Shown here piece after piece: positions 37,201 through 49,783 of a stretch of DNA of 64,000 nt (within the stretch, counting starts at the first letter, position 1; every line of letters starts with the position of its first letter). The notes below the pieces were generated by a model. It did not search any database and was not told where the DNA came from. It saw only the letters and a program-made list of their open reading frames with translations. Origin of the DNA: Spirogloea muscicola (lineage: Eukaryota; Streptophyta; Zygnematophyceae; Spirogloeales; Spirogloeaceae); assembly GCA_009602725.1 (NCBI GenBank), contig WELB01000002.1, positions 1,699,194 to 1,763,193 of the forward strand, written 5' to 3'. A program made the translations under genes and the position numbers.

Positions 37201-39583
37201 GAGCACGCTAGACATGGAGGAGGATACAGAACAAGCACAAGGCTCTATGCACAACTGCAACGCCTGCTGTACTTAATGATGACATTCACGGAACTGCCTT
37301 CAAAGTTGGCTTGTTGGGGACTTGTCAACAAGCTGTTACTACTATCATGCCATCTGACCTTGGGCATAAAGGGTGTCAGGCACGACGAGGACGGCCGAGA
37401 GCTGTTTCCAGCTGGAGGGTGAAAGGCTGCATAAAGAAGATAGCGCCCAGCCCCAGATGGCGGCCAAGTCATCAAGGACCTGGACTGGACAGGGGGCCTG
37501 GGACACCATCAGTCGAACTCGGGAACATGCCCCCGGGGTTGACTTCACATGCAATCTGCAATGTGATCATTGAGACATTGCAGGTAATTGATCTGGGAAT
37601 GTTTGCATTCAGTATTTACTTACACAGGGCATAAGAGGATGGGTTATGAGTCAGTTCACTTCTCGTATTGCAGCAGACAAAAATTGCCTCCATAGATCTG
37701 TATCTAGCCACCTACCTGTTGTGAAGAATAAGTTGGCGATGTATTCAGGTGGCCCCTCCACATGGGCCGTCTCAGGTCGTAAGGGCAGGCTGCAGGTATC
37801 CTGGTGGCATCATTGCCGAATATTGTGGGGCGCAGGCGACCCAGCCGAGTCCTTGGACCCCAACTCCCCCCCGGTGGCTTCAGATCCTCTTGTGAGCAGT
37901 CTTGGGCATCACATTATCAGCACCCATTAGCGAGGTGGGCATAATAGCCAAAGAATCTGGCCGCCGAGCGTGTGAGAAGCTGCTGAAAGTCCAACCTTTA
38001 CAGTTGTTATCTATAACATGGGCGTTCTGCACACCATGAACAGTGTCCAAACTGCACTGTGCCCAGGCATCACGTGCAATAGCTTTTGTCGGAGCAACAC
38101 CTCTGAGCGAGACATTGTAAGAGTCTGGTGAAAGGAGAGCTCTGCACCTGCTGTTGTTGGCTCTCGGACACAGGTCCATGCGAAGCCGCTGTCCTCACTC
38201 TCGTGTATGGTCCAGCTCCGCCCCAGCTCCACCTGCTGGGCAGACCCCGGCAAGGCGTCTCTGTCAGTGATGCGCAGGTGTTGACAGGACTCTCAACCTG
38301 AATACATTATACTCTCAGAATGAAAAGGCGGACCAGTAGCCCATTGGACTCCTACGGCACAGTGTACTGCAACCAGCGGCCAAAGTTGTCGGTATCGTCA
38401 CTGGCAACGGCAGAGGCCAGGGCGCATGCGGACCTTCGGCGACTCGGCAGTGCCTCGGAGCCCAGCTTCCATCTGCCCCACAGCCCAGCAGCGAGCTTAA
38501 GCACGTGCCAGCTTCAACAGTGAGCATGGTCAAGTCTGCCGCGGGGCATTTTGCCAGGTATTGGCCCTGCAAGACTGGCCTGTGTGGCTTCCCTAGGGTT
38601 GGAGGTTGGACTCTGTGAAGTATGATTGCTGGCATTGTTACCCTGGCTCGGAGCTGCTCTCGCTGGCTCTCGCCGGGTGCTCCCGGTGCCTCCATTTCAC
38701 CCTCTTGCGAGCTCAATGAGGATGGTAGCGATGTGCTCTGGCGTGCTGCATGCTGCATGAGGCATACGTGAAGACATTCTGAGCTCTCAAACGTTAGTGG
38801 ATCGATTAAGGCATTGGTAATGAGAAATCAAGGACTTCTAGAGCTCCACAGACTGAAAACGTACCATGGCGGCATTAACCGAGATGAAGCCAACAGCTCC
38901 CGGCCTCCTCAGCTCAGCGTCTGGCACTGCCGGGCCTGTGGTGACGTCGCCAGAGGCCTTCTGCCGGAGGTGCGCCACGCAGTGGGCCACTTGGTGTGGT
39001 TGCGCCTGCGATGCGAGGCCAATCCGCAGGAGCGCTGAGCCTGGATGACGAGGAGCAATCAAAGTGATTCGAAGAGGGAGTCGACTGTGACGGAAACCGT
39101 AGTGGCTGCAAAGCCGAAAGATTGTGTGGAGCCTATGGTTAATTGTGCGCCACGATTCATCAAGTATTGTGAAGATGCATCAAGGTCTGAACCAAAGTGA
39201 GCAAAAGCAGCTACCTTACAGTAATGTGCCAACTCAAGCTTCGGACGAAGTATGGGCGTGAGCACTGCTGTACCAGGGTTGATGACGACGATGCCGGCGC
39301 CTCGCTCGACCAGCAGCTGCGACGGCGGCAGCGTGCGGTAGTACTCCTAGACCAGGCCACCCCCCAGCTCAGCAACTGTCACCAAAGATGGCAGGCCGCC
39401 CGCCAGAGGCAGCCATGGGCGCCTTGCAGGCATGCTGTGCCAAGCCCCAAGTGGATTTCACGCTACCACCAAGTACGCAAGTTGCAGGCTCGCGCCGGCG
39501 CGCTTGCGCCATCGTGCTGAGCTCACAGCATCGCTTAGTGGTGGTGGCAGCGGCGACGACGTCGATTGCCCCTGTGCTGCCAT
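34276..39583 (-). CDS. ARP9: Actin-related protein 9 / Arp8-like (plant type)
   Basis: Nuclear actin-fold protein; relatives are Arp8 subunits of INO80-type chromatin remodellers. Twenty exons by my reading (minus): 39583-39527, 39346-39274, 39040-38865, 38752-38642, 38495-38368, 38260-38101, 37877-37716, 37479-37359, 37193-37129, 36982-36893, 36678-36628, 36545-36414, 36273-36193, 35965-35895, 35668-35439, 35219-35167, 34970-34921, 34795-34750, 34599-34549, 34428-34276. GT-AG borders; phase closes at about 686 residues (about 600 in Arabidopsis). Matching stretches to plant ARP9: [109 protein letters not shown] and [14 protein letters not shown]. The start exon ([13 protein letters not shown]) is the least certain. 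The extra length is in low-complexity exons 4-6. Confidence 0.9.
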
Positions 39584-39689
39584 GGCAGCTGGATCGAACC
39601 TCCTTCCTGGCCCTTCTTCAGGATGCTCGACTTGGACTCCGGTAGTGCCGCGTACTGCTGTAAAGCAATTCGCAGTGTGATCAGCTGGC

Positions 39690-39875
39690 GGACCCGCCAC
39701 CCGGAGACTAGTTTCTCTGACCTGCGGCTGCTCAACATGGGATAATGCGCACCGAGTGGCCACTTGGAGTCGCTGTGTGCTCTAACGCTTTTCTGGCCCC
39801 TTCGAAATTTGTTAATTCGTTTTTCTGGGCTGGTTGATCACAGCCATCGCCCTCTACTGGAAGACTCTTTCTCCC
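39690..39875 (+). mobile_element. LINE 3' tip plus hairpin tail (subfamily C)
   Basis: TSFSDLRLLNMG-stop at 39706-39743, then CGCTTTTCTGGCCCCTTCG and a hairpin unit (39825-39870). It is nearly parallel to 15105-15280. It sits about 110 bases upstream of the ARP9 start. Confidence 0.82.
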
Positions 39876-41431
39876 AATGAGCTAGGCACTGGATATGGCA
39901 GTCACACTAAGGTGCACGGTGGCCTACCTCAAGGTGCTGGCTACTGGTACATGCTGGCGTGCGCGATCATGACCAGGCACGGCTGTAAAGTTGTGTGCCG
40001 CCTTTACTGGCTTCATCTTTGCTGACTCATTCGTCAGTATGGTCTCAATTTGCCGCACAACCCCTCCAGCTCGCCATGCTGCTGAGGTACTGCTGCAATC
40101 TCTTTCACATGTTTCCTACACGGGAGTGAGCAGCGGGGTTGCACTGCTGCTTTGAGAAGACAGCTTGCTCTGATGCTGCCCCTCTTCACTGCTACCCTTC
40201 TGTGGAGTACCACTTGCGAGTAGCGCAGCACTTAAGTCACAATTTTGTTGCTTACACCTTGTTCCTATGCGACCACTGATTGCATCTGGGAGTCTTGGTG
40301 TTCTTACAGACCTGATTTAACATGCCCGTATTCTAGGTTTGATGTCCAGGTACCCTAGCGGAGACAAGCCCCCGACAGTGGTGTTCCGTGAGGTTGGTTG
40401 ACCACCTTCTTCTTGTGGACCTTATTACACAAAACTTGCTCATTCCTATTTTGTTACTATGTGCCAGTGCTCCTGAGGTCCTCTGGTTGGTGCAGAAGCA
40501 GGGACAGCATGAAGCTCGTGCAAGCAGTTGCATGGACGGGCCGGGAGGTGGGGACAATGATGAGCAGCTGAAGTCCTTGATTGCGCCATGAGGAGGTAGG
40601 CGGCGGGCAACGAGACAAGAGGAGGCTTGAGGACCACAAGGCCCCCGACTCCGAAAGCCTCGCAAGGGCCAAGGGCGGGGCAAACATAAGCTTGCAAACC
40701 TGCACTAGGAGATTGGAGCAACGTCAAGAGGAGCCCTTGTAAGAAGAGCAGCACCACTAAAGCTGGTGGTGGCACCTAATTCTGCCACCCCTTGACATCC
40801 CAAAAGCTTATCCCAACATATCTGAGGTCCTTGATCATCTTGCTTTGTCTGTAGAGTTCAAGAATCTTGGGTGTGTTGGTGACAGCAAGCTTTGTGATTT
40901 TCTACACCCTAGATCCTGATACTCATGGTTGTTTTCAGTGAGCTTACATCACCTCCACCATTACATGCTGGTCTCTGGGCATTTGAAAATAATTCGAGCA
41001 TAAAATTGAAACATCACTGCATTACGTTCAAAATGCATCTGTGGCGCCTCCACAGGCTCGCACTTGAATGCATAAGCAGCAGTGCAAGTGTGCTTACTGG
41101 TTGTGCTTTCAAGAACTAGCCAGTACAGGTGAGACAAATGCGCGGTGCTTGTGAGCCCGGACTCCAAATACTGATTGTGGACTGTGACATAGTGTATGCA
41201 TGCAGATCACCATAAGACGAAATCGCAGACTGAATGCAGGGCGCCAATCAAAGTGCACACAATGACGAATCAAGACTGAGTTAACCACGCAGAGGTGCTT
41301 AAGCTAGTCACAAGCCACGACTAAAGTTTGTGAATAAGGGATGTCAGAGTTGGTCACAATGAATGACTGCTAGCAGGGTTAGAAGGAAGGCAAAAAGGGC
41401 AACAAACGCATCAAAAGCACCAGAAGTGGCA
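39876..41431. other. Intergenic, ARP9 5' side to bZIP 3' side
   Basis: Several short frames on both strands but none with a recognisable domain, no LINE or hairpin unit. Confidence 0.5.
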
Positions 41432-44400
41432 TCATAGCGGCTGATTCTCTGTGATTGGCGGGTTCTCCACCTCCCACGCAGTCCCCCAAGGTGAGTCGCG
41501 GTGCTGGCCGGGCCTGCTCCGCTTCTGCAAGTGCTCCAAGCTGCGAAGAAACGCAAAGGCTGTCATGGACTGGTACGTTGTGCCCATGTAACTCTAGATT
41601 GCAGCAACTTACAAAGACCAAGCACACCGCTGGCGTCTATTGTGCCACCCAGGGCCTCTACTTCAGATGAGCTTCAAGCAAGCCAACGAGAGTGGAAGAC
41701 GATGCATACAAAGTCATCCAGCACTAATTCGTCCACAAAAGGAATGATTGTAAGCACTTCACCTGGCAACACGCTGCATGGACGGCGTGCGCTCCATCTT
41801 CATGCCCACGGCTGCCTGGTCAACGAAATCCTGCAAGGGAACGGGCAACCAGGTCGTCAAGGCAGGGCTATCGCCGCTTGTCATGGCCATCGACTAGCCT
41901 CACAGCGCCTCTGCAGATGGTGGACTGACTTGGCATTGCACCAGCATTGAGGCAGCCAGCGCATGAGGCAATTTCTTGGCCAAATTCCTTGGCCAAGGAG
42001 GAGAGCTGACATACAAAGAGGTCAGCAATCTAGGAATCAGATTGTATTACATTGACTATCCTGGAAGGGAAAGGATAACTGACTTGACTGCTCAGGCTTG
42101 GCGACTGATGCAAATCCATGCGTGGGCTCACACTGCCCATTATCGGTGGGTCCACTTGCTGCACGCATGTGAAGAAGGCCGGTCAGCAGGCCAAGTGGCA
42201 CCAGGCGACCAGTCAGTGTCCTTGATAGTCAGTATTGGCAATTGTTGACAAGTGACAAGCACTCATGCCACAATGAAGACGGCAAAGCACGTGTCGTGCG
42301 AAGTATGTGCTTCTACCACAATGTGGAGGCCCTCAACGACACTATCTTGACGGTTGGTTACTGATATCGAATCAGTGACCACTCATATCAAGGAGTCAGT
42401 TTGGCGTAGCTGTCCAAGGCATGATCCCGGAAGGAAGGAGCGCACTGTTGAGCATTGCTGCTGCTGCTGCGCAGGTAGAGGCTGCTGCTGCTGCTGCAGC
42501 AGTGAAGGTTGGGCGACCCCTCCTGACAGCATCGGGCCACCCGGCGGGAGATAATGCCCTGGCGGGTGGTGTGGTGCACGTGCATCGTGCGTTCGATGGG
42601 AGCCGCCATCCTCGCTCATTCCCAGTGGTGGCCCGTAGGGTGGCGCATGCCTGTCCAGCACGGCCGCTCCGTCGCCACCGACGGGGTATCCACCGCCAGG
42701 CGAGTGGTACCTCGGCGCTGGCTGCTGCTGCTGGTGACCGCCAAGCCCGTATAGTGGGCCGCTGCCCCGCTGCGCCCTGCCCACCATCTCCTCGGCCATC
42801 TTGACCTGCCATGGTGTTGAAGTCCAGTGATGAATCCTAATCATTAACTCCTTAACGACTTGAAGCTTCCGCGTAGCATCTGCATGTTCCTAAAGCCAAC
42901 ATGTGGTCCACCATTGACAGCTTCTTACTGCTGCTCCCCTTGTCAGACTGTACAAAAACCGCCTTTCAGCCACACAAGCGCGCAAGATTACCTGCTCACC
43001 ACTACCGCAGTTGTTGACTGTGAGGGGACTGTGATCACTAGACTCTGTATTAGGAGGAACCCCTGGCAGCCACGACACCCACCTTTGCACGCAGCGCCTC
43101 TACATCGGACTTGAGCACGCGGTTGTCCACAGCAGCATCGTTGTACTTGTGCCCAATTTCCGACAGCCGCTTCGCCAGGCTCGAATTCTCCATCCGCAGC
43201 TGCGCCACCTGCAGCGAGGCCATCGCCACATGCACACCAAGTGGAGGTGAGAGGGCAGGCAACTAGAGATAGAGAGAATCTGGATGAGCACATTGCCGTG
43301 CAGTGGCGTCATGCCATGCGCCTGCGAGGCCAGCAGCCCAAGGAGGCCGGCTCTGCTACCTGCAGCTCCAGGTCTGACAAATGCGCCTGCTTTCGCCGAC
43401 GCGAGCGTCGCGCCGATTCCCGGTTGGACAGCATCCTGCCAGGAGAAAGTCCAAAGTGTTACATCGACCTGAGCTGCGCCCTGCCTTGCGAGCTCCCATG
43501 CAACAGCGCCAGTGTTGCAGATCAATGGCGATAAAGGTGGCACCCCGCCAGACTTGGGCTCACCGCTTGATGCGCTTGATCTCATCAGGATCGGTCACAT
43601 TCTCCAGTGATGCCAGGAGCTCGTCCTCGCCCTCCGATCGTGCGCCCTCTTCGTCAGACTGCTCCCGAGACGAGCCGCTGCCACCGACCCCTCCTCCAGG
43701 GGCAGGCATCGCTCGCCGGGCGGCGAGGTCGGGCTTGGGAGGCAACGCCGGGATCCCAAGTGGCGCGGGCATGAGGAGCTGCGCTGCCCCCGCCCGTCCC
43801 GATGCTGCGCAAGGGAAAAGCGAAGCACGGCAGAGGCTGCAGTCATGATGTACGTTGTCCTGCGAAGCCGAAAGCGGCAAGTGTTTGACGGCAGAGACAT
43901 CAAGGGACGCCCAGGTCGGAGGCGCACCGTCGCTGCTGGACGCACTGAGCCGATTGCCAGGGGTTAGCACGTCCACGGCCGGCGGACGAGGGGGCGCAGC
44001 GTACGACCCAAGCTGCGCGCTAGCCGCCACCTGCAGCAACAGCAGGGCCCCCTCTCTTGCGTCACGGCGGTGGGCGCACTGCAGAAGACGCCTGACGGCG
44101 CAGCGCGAGCAACGGGGGAGGAGACGGAGGTTTGGGTTGAGGGCTGACTCTGGTGGAGGCGACGGCGCATGCCATGGCGAGGCGATGCTTGAGCATGTCG
44201 GCGTACTCCTGCGGATTGGACGGTGATGCCTCCTCTGGGAAGTCGGAGAACAGCGGCCGGACGCTGCCGCCGCCGCTGCTGGCCAGGAAGGGCGGAGAGA
44301 AGGGCGGGAGGGGTGATGACAGAGCGCCGGGGCTCTCCGCCGCGCCACCTGGTAGATGGTGCGCCGCCGCCGCCGCCGACGCGGAGTGCTCGTCAAAGCG

Positions 44401-44906
44401 GGGGCTGCTATCTGCGCCGTACCCGTGGCCGGCTACGGCCGGGCCGGCGTGCTCTTTGAGGAACTCCTGCCGCCACGCACGCCACCCACAGCGCGTGCTG
44501 TCAGGAATCCCAGCTGCACAGACTCAGGTCGGCAACCACGCCCTCCAAGAAGCGCATGGGCAGGCAGGACTTCCATAGCCGCAGCTGCTCGTCCGTCGGC
44601 CAGCCCGGCGAAGCCCCGCGGCAGTGGAGGCAAGGGCAGGCCGCGGCGCACCTGGAACGCCCACTCGGACGGGCTGCGGTTCATCTGGTGGCCGCTGGGG
44701 GTGGCAGCGGCGGAGCCCGACCAGTGCCCCGAGTTGGAGCGCAGCAGGCTGTTCTGCGACGCCAGCCGCTGCAGGTCCTGCTGCGAGCTGCTGCCGTGGC
44801 CGCAGCTGCCGCCGCCACCGCCGCCGCCGCCGCCGCCGCCGTCGCCCTGCGTGTCCAGCTTCCAGAAGGTCCCCAGGATGTCGTCCACAGAGAAGACGCG
44901 CTCCAT
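41432..44906 (-). CDS. Group C bZIP transcription factor (Opaque2/BZO2H/CPRF2-like)
   Basis: Nuclear dimeric DNA-binding factor. Exons (minus): 44906-44652, 44466-44149, 44030-43564, 43435-43360, 43208-43083, 42805-42446, 41830-41763, 41540-41432. Phase closes to 592 residues. The N-terminal motif [11 protein letters not shown] joins EFLKEH across the first intron, a signature of group C. An acidic/Ser stretch [10 protein letters not shown] precedes the basic region [20 protein letters not shown] (about 347-366). The long leucine zipper continues through [12 protein letters not shown] and [15 protein letters not shown]. The C-terminal exons give [20 protein letters not shown] followed by EHLQKR, matching the CPRF2/O2-type C-terminal motif. 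Gln-rich and Gly-rich tracts account for extra length. Met at 44921 is also possible. It is divergently paired with DPH2. Confidence 0.92.
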
Positions 44907-45647
44907 GGCGGCGACGGCCACAACCGCCGCCGCTGCGCTCCACTATATTTGAACCCCAGACCTCTCAAAGCACTCTCGAGAGCCTCACGGCGCACCCTTC
45001 TATGACCGCCGCGACGGCACGGCTGCCGACGATCGTCACAGCCCTCCCAGCCACGGCCGGGGCCTGCACGGCCGGCACCCCCCGGTGGCGCCCGCGCCGT
45101 GCAGACCCCGCGGCGGAGCCCCGCCGCAGGCCGTCATCGGCGGCAGTCGTCGCGGGCAAGCCCGCCGCCGCTGCCGCCGCCGCCGCCCGGAAGGCGGCTT
45201 CTTCCTCGGCTCGACAAACGGCAGCGTCCCCANCTGCGGCGGCGGCGGCGGTGGCGGCGGCGGCGGCGGCTGCGGCGGCGGGCGGGGGCGAGGAGATGGA
45301 GAGAATCTGCTGCGGGCGCGGATTGCAGCCCGCGCTATCGGTACCCGGATTGGCGCGGATAAGGGCACCGGAGAAGCTCCCTCGGGCCTGCCGACGGTTG
45401 CGTTAGGTCGGGCGGGTGTCGGCGGGGGTTACGCTAATGACACTCCACTTAGCGTCGTCGAGATGACGTAACCGGCTGCCGTCTTCTCGGCGGTCGTTCG
45501 ACGGCGCAACCGGCTGGATCACGGTGGGGCCAGCCGATGTGACGGCTCCTTAACCGTCTCCCGGTTAGTTTTACTGAAAGATGTTTAGTTGACTCACCCC
45601 GGCCCCTCTCGGCGAGCCCGCCGCCAGCGCCGCGCCCGGGCGCGGCG
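44907..45647. promoter_or_regulatory. Shared divergent promoter of bZIP and DPH2 genes
   Basis: The two starts face away from each other across 741 bases. The region is GC-rich with CGG/GCC runs (one n at 45233) and contains GATGACGTAACC near 45464-45475, an ACGT-core site of the kind bZIPs bind. Self-regulation is inference. No repeat units here. Confidence 0.6.
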
Positions 45648-48600
45648 ATGGCCGCCGCTGTGCTGCCCGGCGGCGGCGATGGCGGCGGGGGTCTTGACGG
45701 CGGCGGCGGCGGCGGCGGTCTTAGCGGCGGTCTTGGCGGCGGGGAGCTCCTGGGGGACGCCTTCGAGGTCGAGGCCACGGCGCAGTACGTGGTCTCGCGG
45801 GGCTTCGCCCGCGTCGGCCTCCAGGTGGGCGCGCGCCTTGCCGGCGGCCCTCGGCGGCGGCTGGCTGGCCAAGTCGGATCGCTACACCACATGCCGTCCA
45901 GAGGTGCATGCAGTTTAGGGTTTAGGGTCTAAGGGTGGGGTTTAGGGTGTCCACTGCCGCCACGGCTTTGGCCTGGCGCCCAAGAGGCACAGGCTGCGTC
46001 TCTGGCGCCACGGCTTGGCTCAGAAACCACGCCCCCACTTAGCTACCCCTCCTGAATCTCAGTAATTAGTGAAAGGACGGAGAAGACGGTGGTCTGAAGC
46101 CGCGATTGCTCGCTGCCTGCAGTTCCCGGACGAGCTCCTGGAGCTCAGCGCGGGCGTGGCCGCAGCCCTCTCGGCAGCCTGCCAGAGGCGCTCGCCGGAG
46201 GCCCACGAGGTGCAGCTCTTCGTCATGGCCGACACGAGCTACGGGAGCTGTTGCGTGGACGAGATCGCGGCGGCACACGTTGACGCCCAGTGCGTCGTGC
46301 ACTATGGGCACGCCTGCCTCACAGCGTGAGTGCCGCGCCCCAGCCCAGTGGCCGTGCCTGTGGTTCCTGCAGGAGGCCCTGTACTTGTGTGCACTTTGTG
46401 CTGGGCGCTCGTCGAGTGTCGCACTCGAGACTCGGCCTCACCTGGTCGTTCGTTCAGCCGTAGTGAGCAGTGATCAGGCCTCCTTTGGCTGGCTACCCCT
46501 TTACTTCCTCTTCACCGTGAAGGCTCAACGGCAAATGTAGGCACAGGACCTGAGATCGCCACGACCCATCTCTTTCATTGACAGCTGCGAGCAGCCTGCT
46601 TGTGTTACTGAGCCTCTGGCTGACAGCCATGTCAGATGTGCGTGGCTCAAAATCAATACAGGGCTACAGAAAGAGCTGCTACCGGTATGAACAGTGGGTG
46701 GGAGTCCTAGAGTGTGTCATCATTGGCAGCCCATACTGGGTAGCTCAGCTGCCACTCAGGAGCTCACTGTCAGTCTTCATGGAGTCAGATAGGGTGAGAG
46801 AGGAAGCTTGCAGCGGCCACCGACATCCTGCACTCTCGAAATCGTCAGCACGACTTGCTCATCTGCCGCACGCAACTTTCCTCTCACTGCCACGTCCATG
46901 CGACATGACTTTGTCACAGCTTGCCGTGCTAAGATCAGTCTCATCCACACACATGGGCACTCCGTTGGCTGGCGCAGGACCTCAAGGCTCCCAGCAAAGT
47001 TCGTCTTCGGAAAGGCATCCCTCGACCTCTCCGATTGCGCCGCAAAGCTGCGGCAGCTTGCTGACAACAGCCAAAAGCCCCTGGTGGTGTGCTCCAGACG
47101 CAACCCTGTCCTCCTGAGAGGGTCTGCAACCCCTGTGCTCCTAAGGGCCTGCATCCCTCACCGTCTCTTGAGGTACACAGAGGAGCGATGCATGCGACTG
47201 AGTCTGCGCAGCCTGCAGTCAATTTTGCTGCCTGTTAAGTCTGACCATGCTGATTGCATCCGAGAGAGCAGAATTGTACTCACAGTAGGCTGTATAGGCT
47301 TGCCCCGTCTATCACTCTGAGGTGCCACTTGATACTCGATGTTTTGAGTACAGCTTCTTCCAATGTGCAGATCCTCCATGCACCAGAGCTTTCTCATGCC
47401 ATGGCTGCGCTCCAGGCAGCCGTGATGCAATGCAGCAGCTCAGAAAGGGATGTGGCAAGGCCACACCTTATCTTTGCCAAGGTCAGATGCACCAAGATGG
47501 AGCCTTCCCCAGCCGCTGCTTCAAAGAGGAGAGAAATGGGCGCAGGTCCTACCAGTCAAGGTGATTGTCAACCACACAGAGAATCAGAGGTTACCAGAGA
47601 GGGAAGGCACGTGGAGCTGCCTTCTGGTGACAGTGTGGGTGGCCTTGCAAGGGAGGAGCACGGGGGTGGAGAAGCACCTATCAGCAGCCCGGAGACAGCT
47701 TTGGGGCCTCAAGGAGAGCCCGAGAACGGCTTAAGAGTGGTCCTTGGAGGCCTCGAGTGGTGTCTTCCTCCTGGAGCAAGTGAGCAAGACGTTGTCCTCG
47801 CCTGGATCGGACCCGAAGGTCCAGCTTTGACACACATCATGCTTGTGCACCACCGATGCCAGGTACGGCTCCTACCTTCCTGCAGCTGTGGCTTCAATGA
47901 AGCAAGTGGTGTAAGCATCTGACATGCCAACGCCTTAACAGGAGGTTTTGCCATGTGCAGTTTGTGCAGTATGATCCAGCCACAAAAGCACTTCACACCG
48001 ATTTTGTCAAGCACAGCAAACTTCTCAGTCGCAGGCAAGTCTTTGCGGCTCTCCTGATCCAGGCGGTCATTTGCAACGCCAGAGACGTTGTTGTGTGATG
48101 CTTGTATCACTTCAACCTGTTCTGCTTCAAGAATTAGCACTGCACACACCTTGGCAAGGTCTACAACATTTGCAGTTCTGCTATCCACGTGCTCAGGTAT
48201 TACTTGGTGGAGCGTGCAAAAGAAGCAGGGATAGTGGGCATCATATTGGGCACATTGGCCGTCGGTTAGTCTCGCACATGACCTCTGATTGTGCAATGAA
48301 TTGATGCCAGACATCCTTACAAGAATCTGGTGTATGTCTTTTGCATGGCATTGGTGTAAGGCGCTTTCTCGTGCATGACAGCTGGATACCAGGCCGTGCT
48401 TGAGAGGCTTAGGACAATAATAAAGTCCGCTGGCAAGAAGCACTACACCTTCCTCATGGGCAAGTTGAACCCAGCCAAGCTTGCCAACTTTCCGGAGGTG
48501 TGCATCCACTTTCTTTTGCTACTTTAAATTCTGTCACCTACAAACGTGGTGCAGACGCACACAGCTGCCATATAACAGAAAAGTTGCTAAAGAGATGGGC

Positions 48601-49783
48601 AAACCTGTAAAGAAAGGCTGGACTCTGTACTAATTTGGCCACATGCATCTTGCAGTGCGATATATTTGTACTGCTGGCATGCCCTCAGACAGCCTTACTT
48701 GACAATCGCGACTACTTGGCACCCATTATTACTCCTTTTGAGGCTGAAATCGCTTTCACGAGGTTCGTGTCTGCTGCTGGCAAGATCCTGCTAGATGCTC
48801 GTACTATTCTAGATAAGACCTGCCAATTGTTCTGGTTGAGATGTTGTTCTCACGCTCGGCGTTGTTGGTTGTGATGACATTACTCTGGAAAAAATAATGG
48901 CACAAGAGAGACATTTCTGACTACTCCTTCCCCCGATATGTGATTGCCATGTCTGCTGCCACTTAAAAGTCCTGGCCACTGAAGTCTTTGGTTCTTTCTT
49001 GCACATGATCTGGATAACAGAGGGAGGACATGGACAGGGGCATACCGTCTGGATATGGACCTAGCGGCAGAGTCCACAAGGTCTGTCATAGACTCGCGTG
49101 CAGGACAAGATCCAGGTGACCTACCACAGGCTGAAAAAGAACAACAGGACTCTGATGAACCACGTTTCTCTTTCATCAGCGGGGGATATGTGAATGACAA
49201 CATTGAGCATGACGGTGAGGCACCTTACCTACCCACTTCACTTATAAATGAAGACGAATAACGAAGCATGGACTGCACAACGCAAGTATTGACATGAGGG
49301 AGATGTCTCAATCTGATGACACAAGAGGCCTACCAAAGTAACTTGTAGTCAGGCCTTTGAGCAGCAATCCCAGATTGCTGATTACGTCTTCACCAGTGCA
49401 AATAATCCTTGCAGCAGGTATTGTTGGTAGATCCTGTATTCACACATTCTTATATTATTCATAGGGTAACTGCAGGTGGAACAGGGACCACTTCCTTAGA
49501 CCTGGCCCTTGCATTGTCCACGGGTCGTGCGCTCCAGCTTCGGCAAACGGATGGTGCCCTCACAACGGGCGCAACGGCTCAGGCTGCTCCTGTGCGCAGT
49601 GGTGCCGAGTATCTCGCGCTGAGAAGGACGTATCAGGGCCTAGAGATCCCCTTGGAAGGTGATCCAGAAGTCCTTGAGCTCTCGCCACGGTCTCAGCACC
49701 GAGGCGCCCCCCGCATCCCACCGAGCTCAATCCTGCAAGGCAGGACAGGCAGAGCCACCAAGTACATGGGTGAGAACCAATGA
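45648..49783 (+). CDS. DPH2: Diphthamide biosynthesis protein 2
   Basis: Cytosolic subunit of the Dph1-Dph2 radical enzyme that transfers 3-amino-3-carboxypropyl from SAM to the target histidine of eEF2, the first step of diphthamide synthesis. Exons: 45648-45824, 46123-46325, 46978-47086, 47371-47862, 47961-48034, 48197-48264, 48382-48497, 48656-48762, 49021-49214, 49476-49783; phase closes to 615 residues. Conserved stretches: [87 protein letters not shown] and [13 protein letters not shown]. Candidate iron-sulfur Cys are 102/103 and 422. The intron after exon 5 has a GC donor (CAG|GCAAGT). Exon 4 (residues 164-327) carries an insertion that makes the protein about 120 residues longer than usual. 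DPH1 is not in the window. Confidence 0.93.
45913..45950 (+). repeat. Interstitial telomere-like tract in DPH2 intron 1
   Basis: GTTTAGGGTTTAGGGTCTAA and further TTTAGGG variants inside the first intron, in the sense orientation. Confidence 0.85.

Noticed and set aside
42383-42445. bZIP ending at the stop at 42383
   Set aside because: A donor at 42446 joins to two further exons encoding the group C motif [14 protein letters not shown], so the frame to 42383 is intronic.
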